Of a DNA stretch of 64,000 nt, positions 17,839-26,680 are shown piece by piece. Made by a program: the position numbers and the translations under genes. Source of the DNA: Burkholderia sp. 8Y (GTDB lineage: Bacteria; Pseudomonadota; Gammaproteobacteria; Burkholderiales; Burkholderiaceae). How positions within the stretch are numbered: the first letter of the stretch is position 1; each line of letters starts with the position of its first letter. The DNA is taken from positions 374,580-438,579 of the forward strand of contig NZ_LR733520.1 of assembly GCF_902506145.1 (NCBI RefSeq). The letters are read 5' to 3'. The notes beneath the pieces are model-generated. The model had not been told where the DNA came from, did not search any database, and saw only the letters and a program-made list of their open reading frames with translations.

Positions 17839-18639
17839 ATGGAAGTCACCGAAGCGTTGCGCGTGCCGCTCGAACCGGCACATGTGAAGGACGCGCTCAG
17901 TGATCTCGCGTTGTTGCGCGCGAGTCTCGACAACTGCGAATCGTTCACGCGCACGCCGGCCGGCGAGTACGCGCTCACGCTGATCGTGCCGCTCGGCGCG
18001 CTGCGCGCCCGCTACGACGTGCGCGCGCATCCGGCCGGGCGCACGCGGCAGGGCGACTCGGCGCACGCGGACGAAGCCGGCGATGACGATCGTGCCTACG
18101 CGCGCACGCTCAGCTTCAAGGCGCGCGGCGAGGGCGTCGGTTCGTTGCGCGGGCAGATCGCGGTCGCACTCAATCCCGGCGACGGCGGCGAGTCCACGTG
18201 GATCGAATACACCGTCTGGGCGACGGTCTCGGGGCCGCTGGCCGGTCTGCCGGCGCGCCAGATCGAGAACGCGCTGCGCGAGGGCGCCGACGATTTCTTC
18301 GGGGAATTCTGCGAAGTCGTGCGCGCGAAGCACGGCTTGCCGTCGCTGCGCGCGGCGGGCGACCGTGCGCGCCGTCACGTTTTCCTGCGCCCCGGCGCGA
18401 TGTCGGCGGCGTTTTCCCGTCGCGCGGGTTCGACGGCGCGGGCGGTACACGGCGCACCCGGCCATGCCGCGCCGAGCGGCGTGCTGCGGCATCGGCTGGG
18501 CGGGCATCCGTTCGCGCACCGCGAGCGCCATCACGAGCACGATCCGCATCCGTTCGGCTTGCCCGGCTGGGCGTGGGCGGCGATGCTCGTGTTCGTCGCG
18601 CTGCTCGCGTTCTTCGCGGAGCGCGGAAGTCTGCATTAA
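17839..18639 (+). CDS. SRPBCC (CoxG-like) protein with C-terminal membrane anchor
   Basis: The 266-residue protein begins MEVTEALRVPLEPAHVKDAL, the usual opening of CoxG/polyketide-cyclase-like SRPBCC domains, and continues to about residue 170. The segments SFKARGEGVGSLRGQIAV and WIEYTVWATVSGPLAGLP fit the later strands, and the long terminal helix is IENALREGADDFFGEF. A basic, then His-rich linker (RERHHEHDPHP) follows, and a single transmembrane segment (about 242-261) ends the protein. The ligand is unknown. CoxG proteins elsewhere help recruit molybdenum CO-dehydrogenase-type enzymes to the membrane, but no such enzyme genes are in this window, so that role is not claimed. Confidence 0.7.
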   Translation: MEVTEALRVPLEPAHVKDALSDLALLRASLDNCESFTRTPAGEYALTLIVPLGALRARYDVRAHPAGRTRQGDSAHADEAGDDDRAYARTLSFKARGEGVGSLRGQIAVALNPGDGGESTWIEYTVWATVSGPLAGLPARQIENALREGADDFFGEFCEVVRAKHGLPSLRAAGDRARRHVFLRPGAMSAAFSRRAGSTARAVHGAPGHAAPSGVLRHRLGGHPFAHRERHHEHDPHPFGLPGWAWAAMLVFVALLAFFAERGSLH

Positions 18640-18696
18640 AAGGCGATCGGCGCTAGAGTGCTGCGTTTCTCCCCCGTTTTTCGGAAGGAACCCGCC

Positions 18697-19311
18697 ATGC
18701 CGCGCCGCGCCCTGATCGTCATCGACGTGCAGAACGAGTATGTCACCGGCAACTTGCCGATCGAATATCCCGATGTGAACGTGTCGCTCGCCAATATCGC
18801 GCGGGCGATGGACGCCGCCGACGCCCACGGCGTGCCGATCGTCGTCGTGCAGAACTTCGCGCCCGCGACCGCGCCGATCTTTGCTCGCGGTTCGACGATG
18901 GCGGAACTGCACGAATCGGTGGCGACGCGACCGCGCGCCCATTACATCGAGAAGGCGCTGCCGAGCGCGTTCGCCGGCACGGATCTCGCCGAGTGGCTGA
19001 ACGCCCACGACATCGACACCCTCGTGGTCGCCGGCTACATGACCCACAATTGCGACGATTCGACGGTGCGGCACGCGGTGCACGCGGGGCTGTCCGTCGA
19101 GTTCCTCACCGATGCGACCGGCTCCGTGCCCTACGAGAACCGCGCGGGACGGGCGAGCGCGGAAGAAATCCACCGCGTGTTCACGGTCGTCATGCAGTCG
19201 CGCTTCGCGGCCGTGCTGACCACGGACGAATGGATCGCGGCGCTCCAAAGCGGCGATCCGCCGCCGCGCGACACCATCTACGCATCGAATCAGCGCGCGC
19301 GTGCGCGTTGA
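18697..19311 (+). CDS. cysteine hydrolase, isochorismatase-like family
   Basis: A 204-residue alpha/beta hydrolase with the family triad Asp10 (VIDVQNEY), Lys86 (IEKALPSAF) and Cys119 (MTHNCDDS). The preceding GYMTHN carries the usual cis-peptide region. The start at 18697 follows GGAAGGAA and avoids a 13-residue extension without support. Family members hydrolyse isochorismate, nicotinamide, N-carbamoyl compounds or other amides; the substrate here is not predictable. It converges on the TetR gene, with only 9 bases between the two stops. Confidence 0.9.
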   Translation: MPRRALIVIDVQNEYVTGNLPIEYPDVNVSLANIARAMDAADAHGVPIVVVQNFAPATAPIFARGSTMAELHESVATRPRAHYIEKALPSAFAGTDLAEWLNAHDIDTLVVAGYMTHNCDDSTVRHAVHAGLSVEFLTDATGSVPYENRAGRASAEEIHRVFTVVMQSRFAAVLTTDEWIAALQSGDPPPRDTIYASNQRARAR

Positions 19312-19320
19312 GCGCGGAAC

Positions 19321-19965
19321 TCAGGCGCGGGCGGTCGTGAGAAGCGCGGGGCTTGCGCGCAGGGCGTCGAAGCAGGCGTCGATGAGGGCTTCGGCGTCAT
19401 TCGAGGGATCGACGCTCTCGGGCATCATCAGCGAGTCGTGCAGGATGCCCGTGAAGAGCGCGTGCAGGAGCGTCGTGGCGCGGCGCACGTCGAGGGCGGC
19501 GGGCAGTTGCGCCTTGTCGATCGCGTTGCGCAGCGCCCGCGCGATGCGCTCCATGCCGTCGCGCATGTTGTTCTGCTGACGCTCGCGCACCGGCCCCATC
19601 TCCTCGACGAATTCGCACTTCAGAAACAGGATGTCGAACACGCGCCGGCGCTTCTCGTCCTCGGTGATGTTGCGCATGCACCAGATGAAAATCTCGCGGA
19701 TGTGCGCGAGCGGGTCCGGCTCTTTGCCGTCCAGCGTGGCCTCCACGAGTTCGTCGAGCGGCAGCAGGCTGCGTTCGAACATGGCGTTGAAGAGGTCGCC
19801 CTTGTTGGCGAAATGCCAGTAGATCGCGCCGCGCGTCACGCCCGCCGTCTGCGCAATGTCGGCGAGCGACGTGCGCGAGACGCCTTTTTCATAAAAAACG
19901 CGCTCGGCGGCATCGAGAATGCGGTTGCGCGTCTCCTGCGCTTCTTCCTTGGTTCGTCTGACCAT
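19321..19965 (-). CDS. TetR-family repressor of the adjacent RND efflux operon (AcrR/BpeR-like)
   Basis: A 214-residue regulator with an N-terminal helix-turn-helix (residues 8-55: RILDAAERVFYEKGVSRT, DIAQTAGVTRGAIYWHF) followed by the all-helical ligand-binding domain. The N-terminus is that of AcrR/TtgR/BpeR regulators. It is transcribed away from the efflux genes across a 389-base divergent region that contains an AcrR-like 24-bp palindrome over a promoter, so repression relieved by drug binding is the expected mode. Placement beside BpeA/BpeB/OprB-like genes supports a BpeR orthologue, but the ligand is unknown. Confidence 0.9.
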   Translation of the reverse strand: MVRRTKEEAQETRNRILDAAERVFYEKGVSRTSLADIAQTAGVTRGAIYWHFANKGDLFNAMFERSLLPLDELVEATLDGKEPDPLAHIREIFIWCMRNITEDEKRRRVFDILFLKCEFVEEMGPVRERQQNNMRDGMERIARALRNAIDKAQLPAALDVRRATTLLHALFTGILHDSLMMPESVDPSNDAEALIDACFDALRASPALLTTARA

Positions 19966-20105
19966 ATCGCTGATTTACGGCTTGCTGCGCGCGGTGAATC
20001 CGCGCTGCGGGGTGTGAATGCGGTGAATAAAAACGTCTGTTCTCGTTTTGTCGAAGGAGGGCGGCCAACGTTTCGTTACGACCGTAATCTTCCGGGAATC
20101 TTGTT

Positions 20106-20135
20106 TTTACATGCATTCGTGAATGTATTTATAAT
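20106..20135 (+). promoter_or_regulatory. efflux-operon promoter overlapped by an AcrR-type operator
   Basis: The 24-bp imperfect palindrome at 20108-20131 has left half TACATGCATTCG and right half TGAATGTATTTA, with 9 of 12 positions symmetric. It closely resembles the known E. coli AcrR operator. A perfect -10 TATAAT (20130-20135) sits 18 bases after TTTACA (20106-20111), so the operator covers the -35, spacer and edge of the -10. A bound TetR protein would block the promoter. The predicted transcript starts near 20142, about 210 bases before the first pump gene. Confidence 0.8.
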
Positions 20136-20257
20136 AGCAGCCCACGCAACGGCTAGACGCAAGCATCTGTCGGCCGGTCATCTTCGACACCATTCGTTGT
20201 TCAGATTCGCTCGTGGCGCCGCGTCCCCGGACGGACGCCGCGTGCTCGTAAATGTGT

Positions 20258-20325
20258 GCATCGCCGATCCAAAGAGAAGTGCGTCTCATCTATGAGGCGC
20301 CGATTCGGCGATGCGTGTGTTTTTT
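20258..20325 (+). promoter_or_regulatory. structured leader with attenuator-like hairpin before the RND operon
   Basis: GCATCGCCGA (20258-20267) pairs perfectly with TCGGCGATGC (20305-20314). Inside it, GCGTCTCAT (20281-20289) pairs with ATGAGGCGC (20292-20300) with one G-T pair. Five bases after the outer stem there is a run of six T residues (20320-20325), so this folds like an intrinsic terminator 30 bases before the bpeA-like ATG. A transcription attenuator is possible; no known riboswitch or leader peptide is recognised. Confidence 0.45.
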
Positions 20326-20354
20326 CGCTATCAGTCAAAAATAGAGGTCGCTCC

Positions 20355-21587
20355 ATGCGCTTCGAAAGGGTTCCGTTTTACCTCGTCAGTGCCGCGACGG
20401 CTGCCATCCTGCTGGCGGCGTGCGGACAAAAACCGTCGGCGCCCCCGCCACAGACGCCCGAAGTCGGCGTCGTGACCATCCAGCCGACCGCCGTGCCGGT
20501 CAGAACCGAGCTGCCGGGCCGCACGAGCGCGTATCTCGTCGCGCAGGTGCGGGCGCGCGTGGACGGCGTCGTGCTGCGCCGCGAATTCACAGAAGGCAGC
20601 ATCGTCAAGGCAGGCCAGCGCCTCTATAAGATCGATCCGGCGCCGTACATCGCGCAGTTGAACAACGCGAAGGCGTCGCTCGCGAAGGCGCAGGCGAACC
20701 TCGCATCGACGACCGCTCAGGCGAACCGCTACAAGGTGCTGGTCGCGGCGAACGCGGTGAGCAAGCAGGACTACGACAACGCCGTCGCCTCGCAAGGCCA
20801 GGCCGCCGCCGATGTGGCCGCCGGCAAGGCTGCGGTCGATACCGCGGCGATCAACCTCGGCTACACGGATGTCGTCTCGCCTGTGACGGGTCAGGTCGGC
20901 ATCTCGCAGGTCACGCCGGGCGCTTACGTGCAGGCGAGCCAGGCGACGCTCATGGCTACTGTCCAGCAACTGGACCCGATGTACGTCGATCTGACGCAAT
21001 CGAGCCTCGACGGCCTGAAGCTGCGCCAGCAGATCCAGCAAGGCCGTCTCACGACGAGCGGTCCGAACGCGGCGAAAGTCTCGCTCCTGCTGGAAGACGG
21101 CCGCGTGTATTCGGAGAAGGGCAAGCTGCAATTCACCGACGTCACCGTCGATCCGACGACGGGCTCGGTCACGGTCCGCGCGATCTTCCAGAACAAGGAC
21201 CGCGTGCTGCTGCCCGGCATGTTCGTGCGGGCGCGCATCGAGGAAGGCGTGAATCCGAACGCCATCATCGTGCCGCAGATCGGCATCACGCACGATCAGA
21301 AGGGCACGCCGACGGCGCTCGTCGTCGGAGCGGACAACAAGGTCGCGCTGCGCCAGCTCGTCACGTCCGGCACCTACGGTCAGAACTGGGTGGTCGATAG
21401 CGGCCTCAACGCCGGCGATCGCGTGATCGTGCAGGGCGTCGACAAGGTGCGTCCGGGCATGGACGTCAAGACCGTGCCCGCGCAACTGCCCGCAGCGCCG
21501 GCGGACGGAGCGTCGCAGGCGAGCAATGCGCAAGCCGCGCAGCCCGCCTCTGCCGCATCTGCCGCCTCTGCCGCCTCGGGCGCGTAA
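20355..21587 (+). CDS. bpeA: RND efflux periplasmic adaptor (membrane fusion) lipoprotein
   Basis: The 410-residue adaptor links the inner-membrane pump to the outer-membrane channel. The signal peptide ends in lipobox LLAACG with Cys23. The lipoyl/barrel-sandwich half (RVDGVVLRREFTEGSIVKAG), helical hairpin (about 100-165, NNAKASLAKAQANLASTT), second lipoyl half (VSPVTGQVGISQVTPGAYV), beta-barrel and membrane-proximal domain are in the usual order. The C-terminal tail is Ala/Ser/Gln-rich. The start at 20355 with GAGGT upstream is preferred over in-frame ATG 20292, which would precede the lipoprotein signal by 21 residues. Gene order regulator/adaptor/pump/channel matches BpeR-BpeAB-OprB; the symbol rests on that resemblance. 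Confidence 0.9.
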   Translation: MRFERVPFYLVSAATAAILLAACGQKPSAPPPQTPEVGVVTIQPTAVPVRTELPGRTSAYLVAQVRARVDGVVLRREFTEGSIVKAGQRLYKIDPAPYIAQLNNAKASLAKAQANLASTTAQANRYKVLVAANAVSKQDYDNAVASQGQAAADVAAGKAAVDTAAINLGYTDVVSPVTGQVGISQVTPGAYVQASQATLMATVQQLDPMYVDLTQSSLDGLKLRQQIQQGRLTTSGPNAAKVSLLLEDGRVYSEKGKLQFTDVTVDPTTGSVTVRAIFQNKDRVLLPGMFVRARIEEGVNPNAIIVPQIGITHDQKGTPTALVVGADNKVALRQLVTSGTYGQNWVVDSGLNAGDRVIVQGVDKVRPGMDVKTVPAQLPAAPADGASQASNAQAAQPASAASAASAASGA

Positions 21588-21602
21588 ACAGGAGCCCGCC
21601 TC

Positions 21603-24600
21603 ATGGCAAAGTTCTTTATCGATCGCCCGATTTTCGCGTGGGTGATCGCCATCGTCTTGATGCTCGCGGGTATCGCGTCCATCTTCACGCTGCCGGTCGC
21701 GCAGTATCCGACCATCGCGCCGCCCGCGGTCCAGATCAGCGCGACGTATCCGGGCGCGTCGGCGAAGACGGTCGAAAACACCGTCACGCAGGTGATCGAG
21801 CAGCAGATGAGCGGTCTCGACCACTTGCTGTATCTGTCCTCCACGTCCGATGACTCCGGCACCGCGACCATCACGCTGACGTTCGCGCCCGGCACGAACC
21901 CGGACATCGCGCAGGTTCAGGTGCAGAACAAGCTGCAGCTCGCGACGCCGCTCTTGCCGCAGATCGTGCAGCAGCTCGGCACCAAGGTCACGAAGTCGAG
22001 CAACAGCTTCCTGCTCGTGCTGGCGTTCGTCTCGAAGGACGGCAGCATGAACAAGTACGACCTCGCGAACTACGTGGCGTCGCACATTCAGGATCCGGTC
22101 AGCCGTCTGGACGGCGTCGGCACGGTGACGCTCTTCGGCTCGCAGTACGCCATGCGTATCTGGCTCAACGCGGACAAGCTGAACAACTTCGGCCTGACGC
22201 CGGTGGACGTGCAGGCGGCGCTCACCGCGCAGAACGTGCAGGTCGCGGGCGGGTCGCTCGGCGGCACGCCGTCGGTGCCGGGCCAGCTGCTGCAGGCGAC
22301 CATCACCGAAGCGACGCTGCTCACCACGCCCGAACAGTTCGGCAACGTGCTGCTGAAGGTGAATCAGGACGGCTCGCAGGTGCGTCTGAAGGATGTCGCG
22401 CGCATCGAGCTCGGCGGCGAAAACTACAACTTCGACACGAAGTACAGCGGTCAGCCGGCGGCGGGCTTCGGTATTCAGCTCGCGACGGGCGCGAACGCGC
22501 TCGCCACCGCGAAGGCCGTGCGCCAGAAGATCGACGAACTGTCGAAGTACTTCCCGAACGGGCTCGTCGTCACGTATCCGTACGACACCACGCCGTTCGT
22601 GCGGCTGTCGATCGAGGACGTGGTCAAGACGCTGATCGAAGGCATCGTGCTGGTGTTCCTCGTGATGTATCTGTTCCTGCAAAACCTGCGGGCCACGCTG
22701 ATTCCGACCATCGCGGTGCCGGTCGTTTTGCTCGGCACGTTCGCGATCATGGCGGCGGTGGGCTTCTCGATCAACACGCTATCGATGTTCGGTCTCGTGC
22801 TCGCCATCGGCTTGCTGGTGGACGATGCGATCGTGGTCGTGGAGAACGTCGAGCGCGTGATGGCGGAGGAGGGATTGTCGCCACGCGACGCGACCCGCAA
22901 GGCGATGGGCCAGATCACCGGCGCGCTCGTCGGCGTGGCGCTCGTGCTCTCGGCGGTGTTCGTGCCGGTGGCGCTGTCGGGCGGCTCGGTCGGCGCAATT
23001 TATCGACAGTTCTCGCTGACGATCGTCTCCGCGATGGTGCTCTCCGTGCTCACCGCGCTGATTCTCACGCCGGCGCTCTGCGCGACCATCCTGAAGCCGA
23101 TCCCGCAGGGTCATCACGAAGCGAAGAAGGGCTTCTTCGGCTGGTTCAACCGCACGTTCGACAAGAGCCGCGACAAGTACCATTCGGGCGTCTATCACGT
23201 GATCCGGCGCTCGGGGCGCTGGCTCGTCATCTATCTGGTGGTGATCGTCGCCGTCGGCTTCCTGTTCGTGAAGCTGCCGAAGTCGTTCCTTCCCGACGAA
23301 GATCAGGGCACGATGTTCGTGCTCGTGCAGACGCCCGCCGGTTCGACGCAGGAAACCACGGCGCGCGCGCTGAAGGACGTGTCCGACTATCTGCTGAATC
23401 AGGAAGCGTCCATCGTCGAATCGACCTTCACGGTCAACGGCTTCAGCTTCGCGGGTCGCGGGCAGAACGCGGGTCTCGTGTTCGTGCGAATGAAGGACTA
23501 CGGGCAGCGCCAGAAGAGCGACCAGAAGGTGCAGGCGCTGGTCGGCCGGCTGTTCGGGCACTTCTCGGGTTACAAGAACGCGGTGGTGTTCCCGGTCAAT
23601 CCGCCGTCCATTCCTGAACTCGGCACGGCGGCGGGCTTCGACTTCGAGCTGCAGGACCGCGCAGGCGTCGGCCACGACGCGCTCATGGCCGCGCGCAATC
23701 AGTTGCTCGGCATGGCCGCGAAAGACCCGACGCTCGCGCAGGTGCGTCCGAACGGCCTGAACGATACGCCTCAGTTCAAGGTGAACATCGACCGTGAGAA
23801 GGCGCTTGCGCTCGGCGTGACGGCTGCGGCGATCGACCAGACATTCTCGATCGCCTGGGCCTCGCAGTACGTCAACAACTTCCTCGATACGGACAGCCGG
23901 ATCAAGAAGGTGTACCTGCAGGCCGACGCGAGGTTCCGCATGACGCCGGAGAACATGAACGACTGGTACGTGCGCAACGGGTCGGGCGGGATGGTGCCGT
24001 TCTCCGCGTTCGCCACCGGCAACTGGACGTACGGTTCGCCGAAGCTCGAACGCTACAACGGTATCTCGTCGGTCGAAATCCAGGGTGCGGCTGGTCCCGG
24101 CAACTCCACCGGCCAGGCGATGCAGGCGATGCAAGCCATCGCGGCGAAGCTCCCGGCGGGCATCGGCTATGAATGGACGGGGCTGTCGTATCAGGAAATC
24201 CAGTCGGGTTCGCAGGCGCCGGTCCTCTACGGCATCTCGATTCTCGTCGTGTTCCTGTGTCTCGCGGCACTGTACGAAAGCTGGTCGATTCCGTTCTCGG
24301 TCATCATGGTCGTGCCGCTCGGCGTGATCGGCGCGCTGCTCGCCGTCACGTTGCGCGGTCTGGAGAACGACGTGTTCTTCCAGGTCGGCTTGTTGACCAC
24401 GGTCGGTTTGTCCGCGAAGAACGCGATTCTGATCGTGGAATTCGCCCGCGAATTGCAGATGTCGGAGAAGATGGGCCCGATCGAAGCGGCGATGGAAGCA
24501 GCCCGCCTGCGCTTGCGTCCGATTCTGATGACGTCGCTCGCGTTCATTCTCGGCGTGATGCCGCTCGCGATCAGCAACGGCGCGGGCTCCGCGAGCCAGC

Positions 24601-24803
24601 ACGCGATCGGTACCGGCGTGATCGGCGGCATGTTGACCGCGACGTTCCTCGCGATCTTCATGGTCCCGATGTTCTTCGTCGTGATCCGCGCGCAGTTCAG
24701 CGGCGAGAAAGAAAATCCGGAGACGGCGCTCGAGCACTACGAGCAGCATCATCCCGATGAGCACCGTCCGCGCGATGGCGGCGGCTCCAACGAAGGACAT
24801 TGA
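21603..24803 (+). CDS. bpeB: RND multidrug efflux transporter, AcrB/BpeB type
   Basis: The 1066-residue inner-membrane proton antiporter of the hydrophobic/amphiphilic efflux (HAE1) family begins [17 protein letters not shown], with TM1 at about 10-30. Two large periplasmic loops and twelve transmembrane segments are evident. TM4 carries the proton-relay pair in [14 protein letters not shown], and TM10 has the essential Lys in [15 protein letters not shown]. The full length matches AcrB homologues (about 1050). It starts 15 bases after the adaptor stop with AGGAG nearby and ends 1 base before the channel gene, so the three genes form one operon. The substrate range is expected to be broad but cannot be read from sequence. 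Confidence 0.95.
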   Translation: MAKFFIDRPIFAWVIAIVLMLAGIASIFTLPVAQYPTIAPPAVQISATYPGASAKTVENTVTQVIEQQMSGLDHLLYLSSTSDDSGTATITLTFAPGTNPDIAQVQVQNKLQLATPLLPQIVQQLGTKVTKSSNSFLLVLAFVSKDGSMNKYDLANYVASHIQDPVSRLDGVGTVTLFGSQYAMRIWLNADKLNNFGLTPVDVQAALTAQNVQVAGGSLGGTPSVPGQLLQATITEATLLTTPEQFGNVLLKVNQDGSQVRLKDVARIELGGENYNFDTKYSGQPAAGFGIQLATGANALATAKAVRQKIDELSKYFPNGLVVTYPYDTTPFVRLSIEDVVKTLIEGIVLVFLVMYLFLQNLRATLIPTIAVPVVLLGTFAIMAAVGFSINTLSMFGLVLAIGLLVDDAIVVVENVERVMAEEGLSPRDATRKAMGQITGALVGVALVLSAVFVPVALSGGSVGAIYRQFSLTIVSAMVLSVLTALILTPALCATILKPIPQGHHEAKKGFFGWFNRTFDKSRDKYHSGVYHVIRRSGRWLVIYLVVIVAVGFLFVKLPKSFLPDEDQGTMFVLVQTPAGSTQETTARALKDVSDYLLNQEASIVESTFTVNGFSFAGRGQNAGLVFVRMKDYGQRQKSDQKVQALVGRLFGHFSGYKNAVVFPVNPPSIPELGTAAGFDFELQDRAGVGHDALMAARNQLLGMAAKDPTLAQVRPNGLNDTPQFKVNIDREKALALGVTAAAIDQTFSIAWASQYVNNFLDTDSRIKKVYLQADARFRMTPENMNDWYVRNGSGGMVPFSAFATGNWTYGSPKLERYNGISSVEIQGAAGPGNSTGQAMQAMQAIAAKLPAGIGYEWTGLSYQEIQSGSQAPVLYGISILVVFLCLAALYESWSIPFSVIMVVPLGVIGALLAVTLRGLENDVFFQVGLLTTVGLSAKNAILIVEFARELQMSEKMGPIEAAMEAARLRLRPILMTSLAFILGVMPLAISNGAGSASQHAIGTGVIGGMLTATFLAIFMVPMFFVVIRAQFSGEKENPETALEHYEQHHPDEHRPRDGGGSNEGH

Positions 24804-24804
24804 A

Positions 24805-26331
24805 ATGCGTAGACTTTCCTTGATTGCAGCGGCCGTCGCCGTGCTGGCGGGCTGCTCGATGGCCCCGAAGTACGAACGGCCCGCGGCGCCGGTCTCGTCG
24901 ACGTTCCCGACCGGCGGCGTGTACGCCACGCAGCCGGCCGCGGCCGATGCCGGCGCGCACAGCGCGAACGGCGTCGCGGCGGCGGAGATCGGCTGGCGGG
25001 ACTTCTTCGTGGATGCGCGGCTGCAACGCCTCATCGACATCGCGCTGAGAAACAACCGCGATCTGCGCACGTCGGTGCTCAACATTCAGGCGGCACAGGC
25101 GCAGTACCGCATCGTGCGCTCGGAGCTGTTCCCGACCATTTCGGCGCAGGCCGACCAGTCGAAGCAGCGCACGCCGCGCAATCTGTCGTTCTTCGACCGG
25201 ACGATTTCGAACACGTATTCCGTGGGCCTGAACGCGTCGTGGGAACTGGACCTGTTCGGGCGCGTGCAAAGCCTGAAGGATCAGGCGCTCGCGCAGTACT
25301 TCTCGACCGGGTACGCCCGCAAGGCGTTCGAGATTTCGCTCGTCTCGCAAGTGGCCTCCCAGTATCTGCAAGTGCTGCAGGCGGACGACCTCCTGCAAGT
25401 CACCGAGCAGACGCTCAAGACCACGCAGGAGTCGTACAACATCGTCAAGCTGCAGTTCGACAACGGCGCGGCGTCCGAGCTGGATCTGTCGCAGGCGCAG
25501 ACGGTGGTCGAAACGGCGGCGGCGAACCTGCAGGCGCAGCAGCGCGCGCGGGCGCAGGCGGTGAACGCGCTCGCGTTGCTGATCGGCGAGCCGATTCCCG
25601 ACGACCTGCCCGCCGGCATGCCGCTCAACGAACAGGACCTGCTGACGGACATTCCCGCCGGCTTGCCGTCGGATCTGCTCACGCGTCGTCCGGACATCAT
25701 GGAAGCCGAGCAGAACCTGCTTGCCGCGAACGCGAACATCGGCGCGGCGCGGGCGGCGTTCTTCCCAAGCATTTCGCTGACGGGCAGTTTCGGCACGTTG
25801 AGCCCGACGCTCGGCGGCTTGTTCAAGCCCGGCTCGGCTGCGTGGAGCTTCGCGCCGACGATCACGCTGCCGATCTTCCAGGGCGGTCAGAATCAGGCGA
25901 ATCTGGATCTGGCGAACATCCAGAAGAACATTCAGATCGCGGCGTATGAGAAGGCGATTCAGTCCGCTTTCCGCGATGTCGCCGATGGCCTCGCCGCGCG
26001 CGGCACGTACGATCAGCAGATCCAGGCGCTCGAACGCGACACGGCGGCAGAGCAGCGCCGGCTGGATTTGTCGACGATGCGGTACAAGCAGGGCGTCGAT
26101 AGCTATCTGAACGTGCTGACCGCGCAGCAGGATTTGTATTCGGTGCAGCAGACGCTCATCACGGTGCGGACCGAGCGGCTCGCCAACCTCGTCAATCTGT
26201 ATCAGGCGCTGGGCGGCGGGTGGATCGAGCATACCGGCGATCAACCGCGCCCGGCCGATGCGCCCGCAGCGCCCGCCGATGTCGGGGCGGCGAGCACGCC
26301 GCAGGTCGCGTCTGCAGCGGCGGCTGGGTGA
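24805..26331 (+). CDS. oprB: outer-membrane efflux channel lipoprotein, OprM/OprB (NodT) family
   Basis: The 508-residue TolC-like channel lipoprotein has lipobox VLAGCS with Cys17, then two tandem outer-membrane efflux repeats (about 65-255 and 285-470). Markers are WRDFFVDARLQRLIDIAL, the helical segments NIQAAQAQYRIV, DLLTRRPDIMEAEQNL, and the end NLVNLYQALGGGW. The start at 24805 (AAGGA upstream, one base after the pump stop) gives the lipobox at the expected distance; the longer frame overlaps the pump gene. The C-terminal 25 residues are Pro/Ala-rich. It completes the tripartite pump. The symbol is by analogy to BpeAB-OprB. Confidence 0.92.
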   Translation: MRRLSLIAAAVAVLAGCSMAPKYERPAAPVSSTFPTGGVYATQPAAADAGAHSANGVAAAEIGWRDFFVDARLQRLIDIALRNNRDLRTSVLNIQAAQAQYRIVRSELFPTISAQADQSKQRTPRNLSFFDRTISNTYSVGLNASWELDLFGRVQSLKDQALAQYFSTGYARKAFEISLVSQVASQYLQVLQADDLLQVTEQTLKTTQESYNIVKLQFDNGAASELDLSQAQTVVETAAANLQAQQRARAQAVNALALLIGEPIPDDLPAGMPLNEQDLLTDIPAGLPSDLLTRRPDIMEAEQNLLAANANIGAARAAFFPSISLTGSFGTLSPTLGGLFKPGSAAWSFAPTITLPIFQGGQNQANLDLANIQKNIQIAAYEKAIQSAFRDVADGLAARGTYDQQIQALERDTAAEQRRLDLSTMRYKQGVDSYLNVLTAQQDLYSVQQTLITVRTERLANLVNLYQALGGGWIEHTGDQPRPADAPAAPADVGAASTPQVASAAAAG

Positions 26332-26355
26332 TTGATTTACCGCGGAGCGTATGGG

Positions 26356-26382
26356 AGCCCGGCCATTGCGCCGGGTTTTTTT
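26356..26382 (+). terminator. intrinsic terminator of the efflux operon
   Basis: AGCCCGGC and GCCGGGTT pair around a 6-base loop (core CCCGGC 26358-26363 with GCCGGG 26370-26375). A run of eight T residues follows. Confidence 0.87.
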
Positions 26383-26680
26383 TCGTGCTTCGCCAGTCCG
26401 TTTGCGATAGGCTTTAGCCGGCCCACAGGCGGTCGCTTTCGATCAGCAGGAAGCTGACGCCCGAACGGCTCGTCCATTGCAAAAGCTGCCCAAGGGCAAT
26501 CTGCGACCTGCCTCACTGACTCGCTGCAGTGACGAAGGCGTCGCTTTAAACAGTTCGTGGCCCGTTTGCCACCAGTCGTGATTCGCCGGCGGCAAATTCC
26601 CGAGTTAAGATACCATCGCGCGACCATGAAGCTGCCCGTCGCGTTGTGAATAACAAAGGTTATAAAAATAACTGCGTACA
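26383..26680. other. intergenic region before the NACHT gene
   Basis: About 300 bases with no credible gene. The composition changes from GC-rich to AT-rich in its last 60 bases, just before the NACHT gene. No tRNA, integrase fragment or clear direct repeat marking an insertion boundary was found. Confidence 0.45.

Noticed and set aside
20292..20354. In-frame upstream ATG for the RND adaptor
   Set aside because: It would bury the lipoprotein signal 21 residues in and falls within the leader hairpin. ATG 20355 has GAGGT and a correct lipobox distance.
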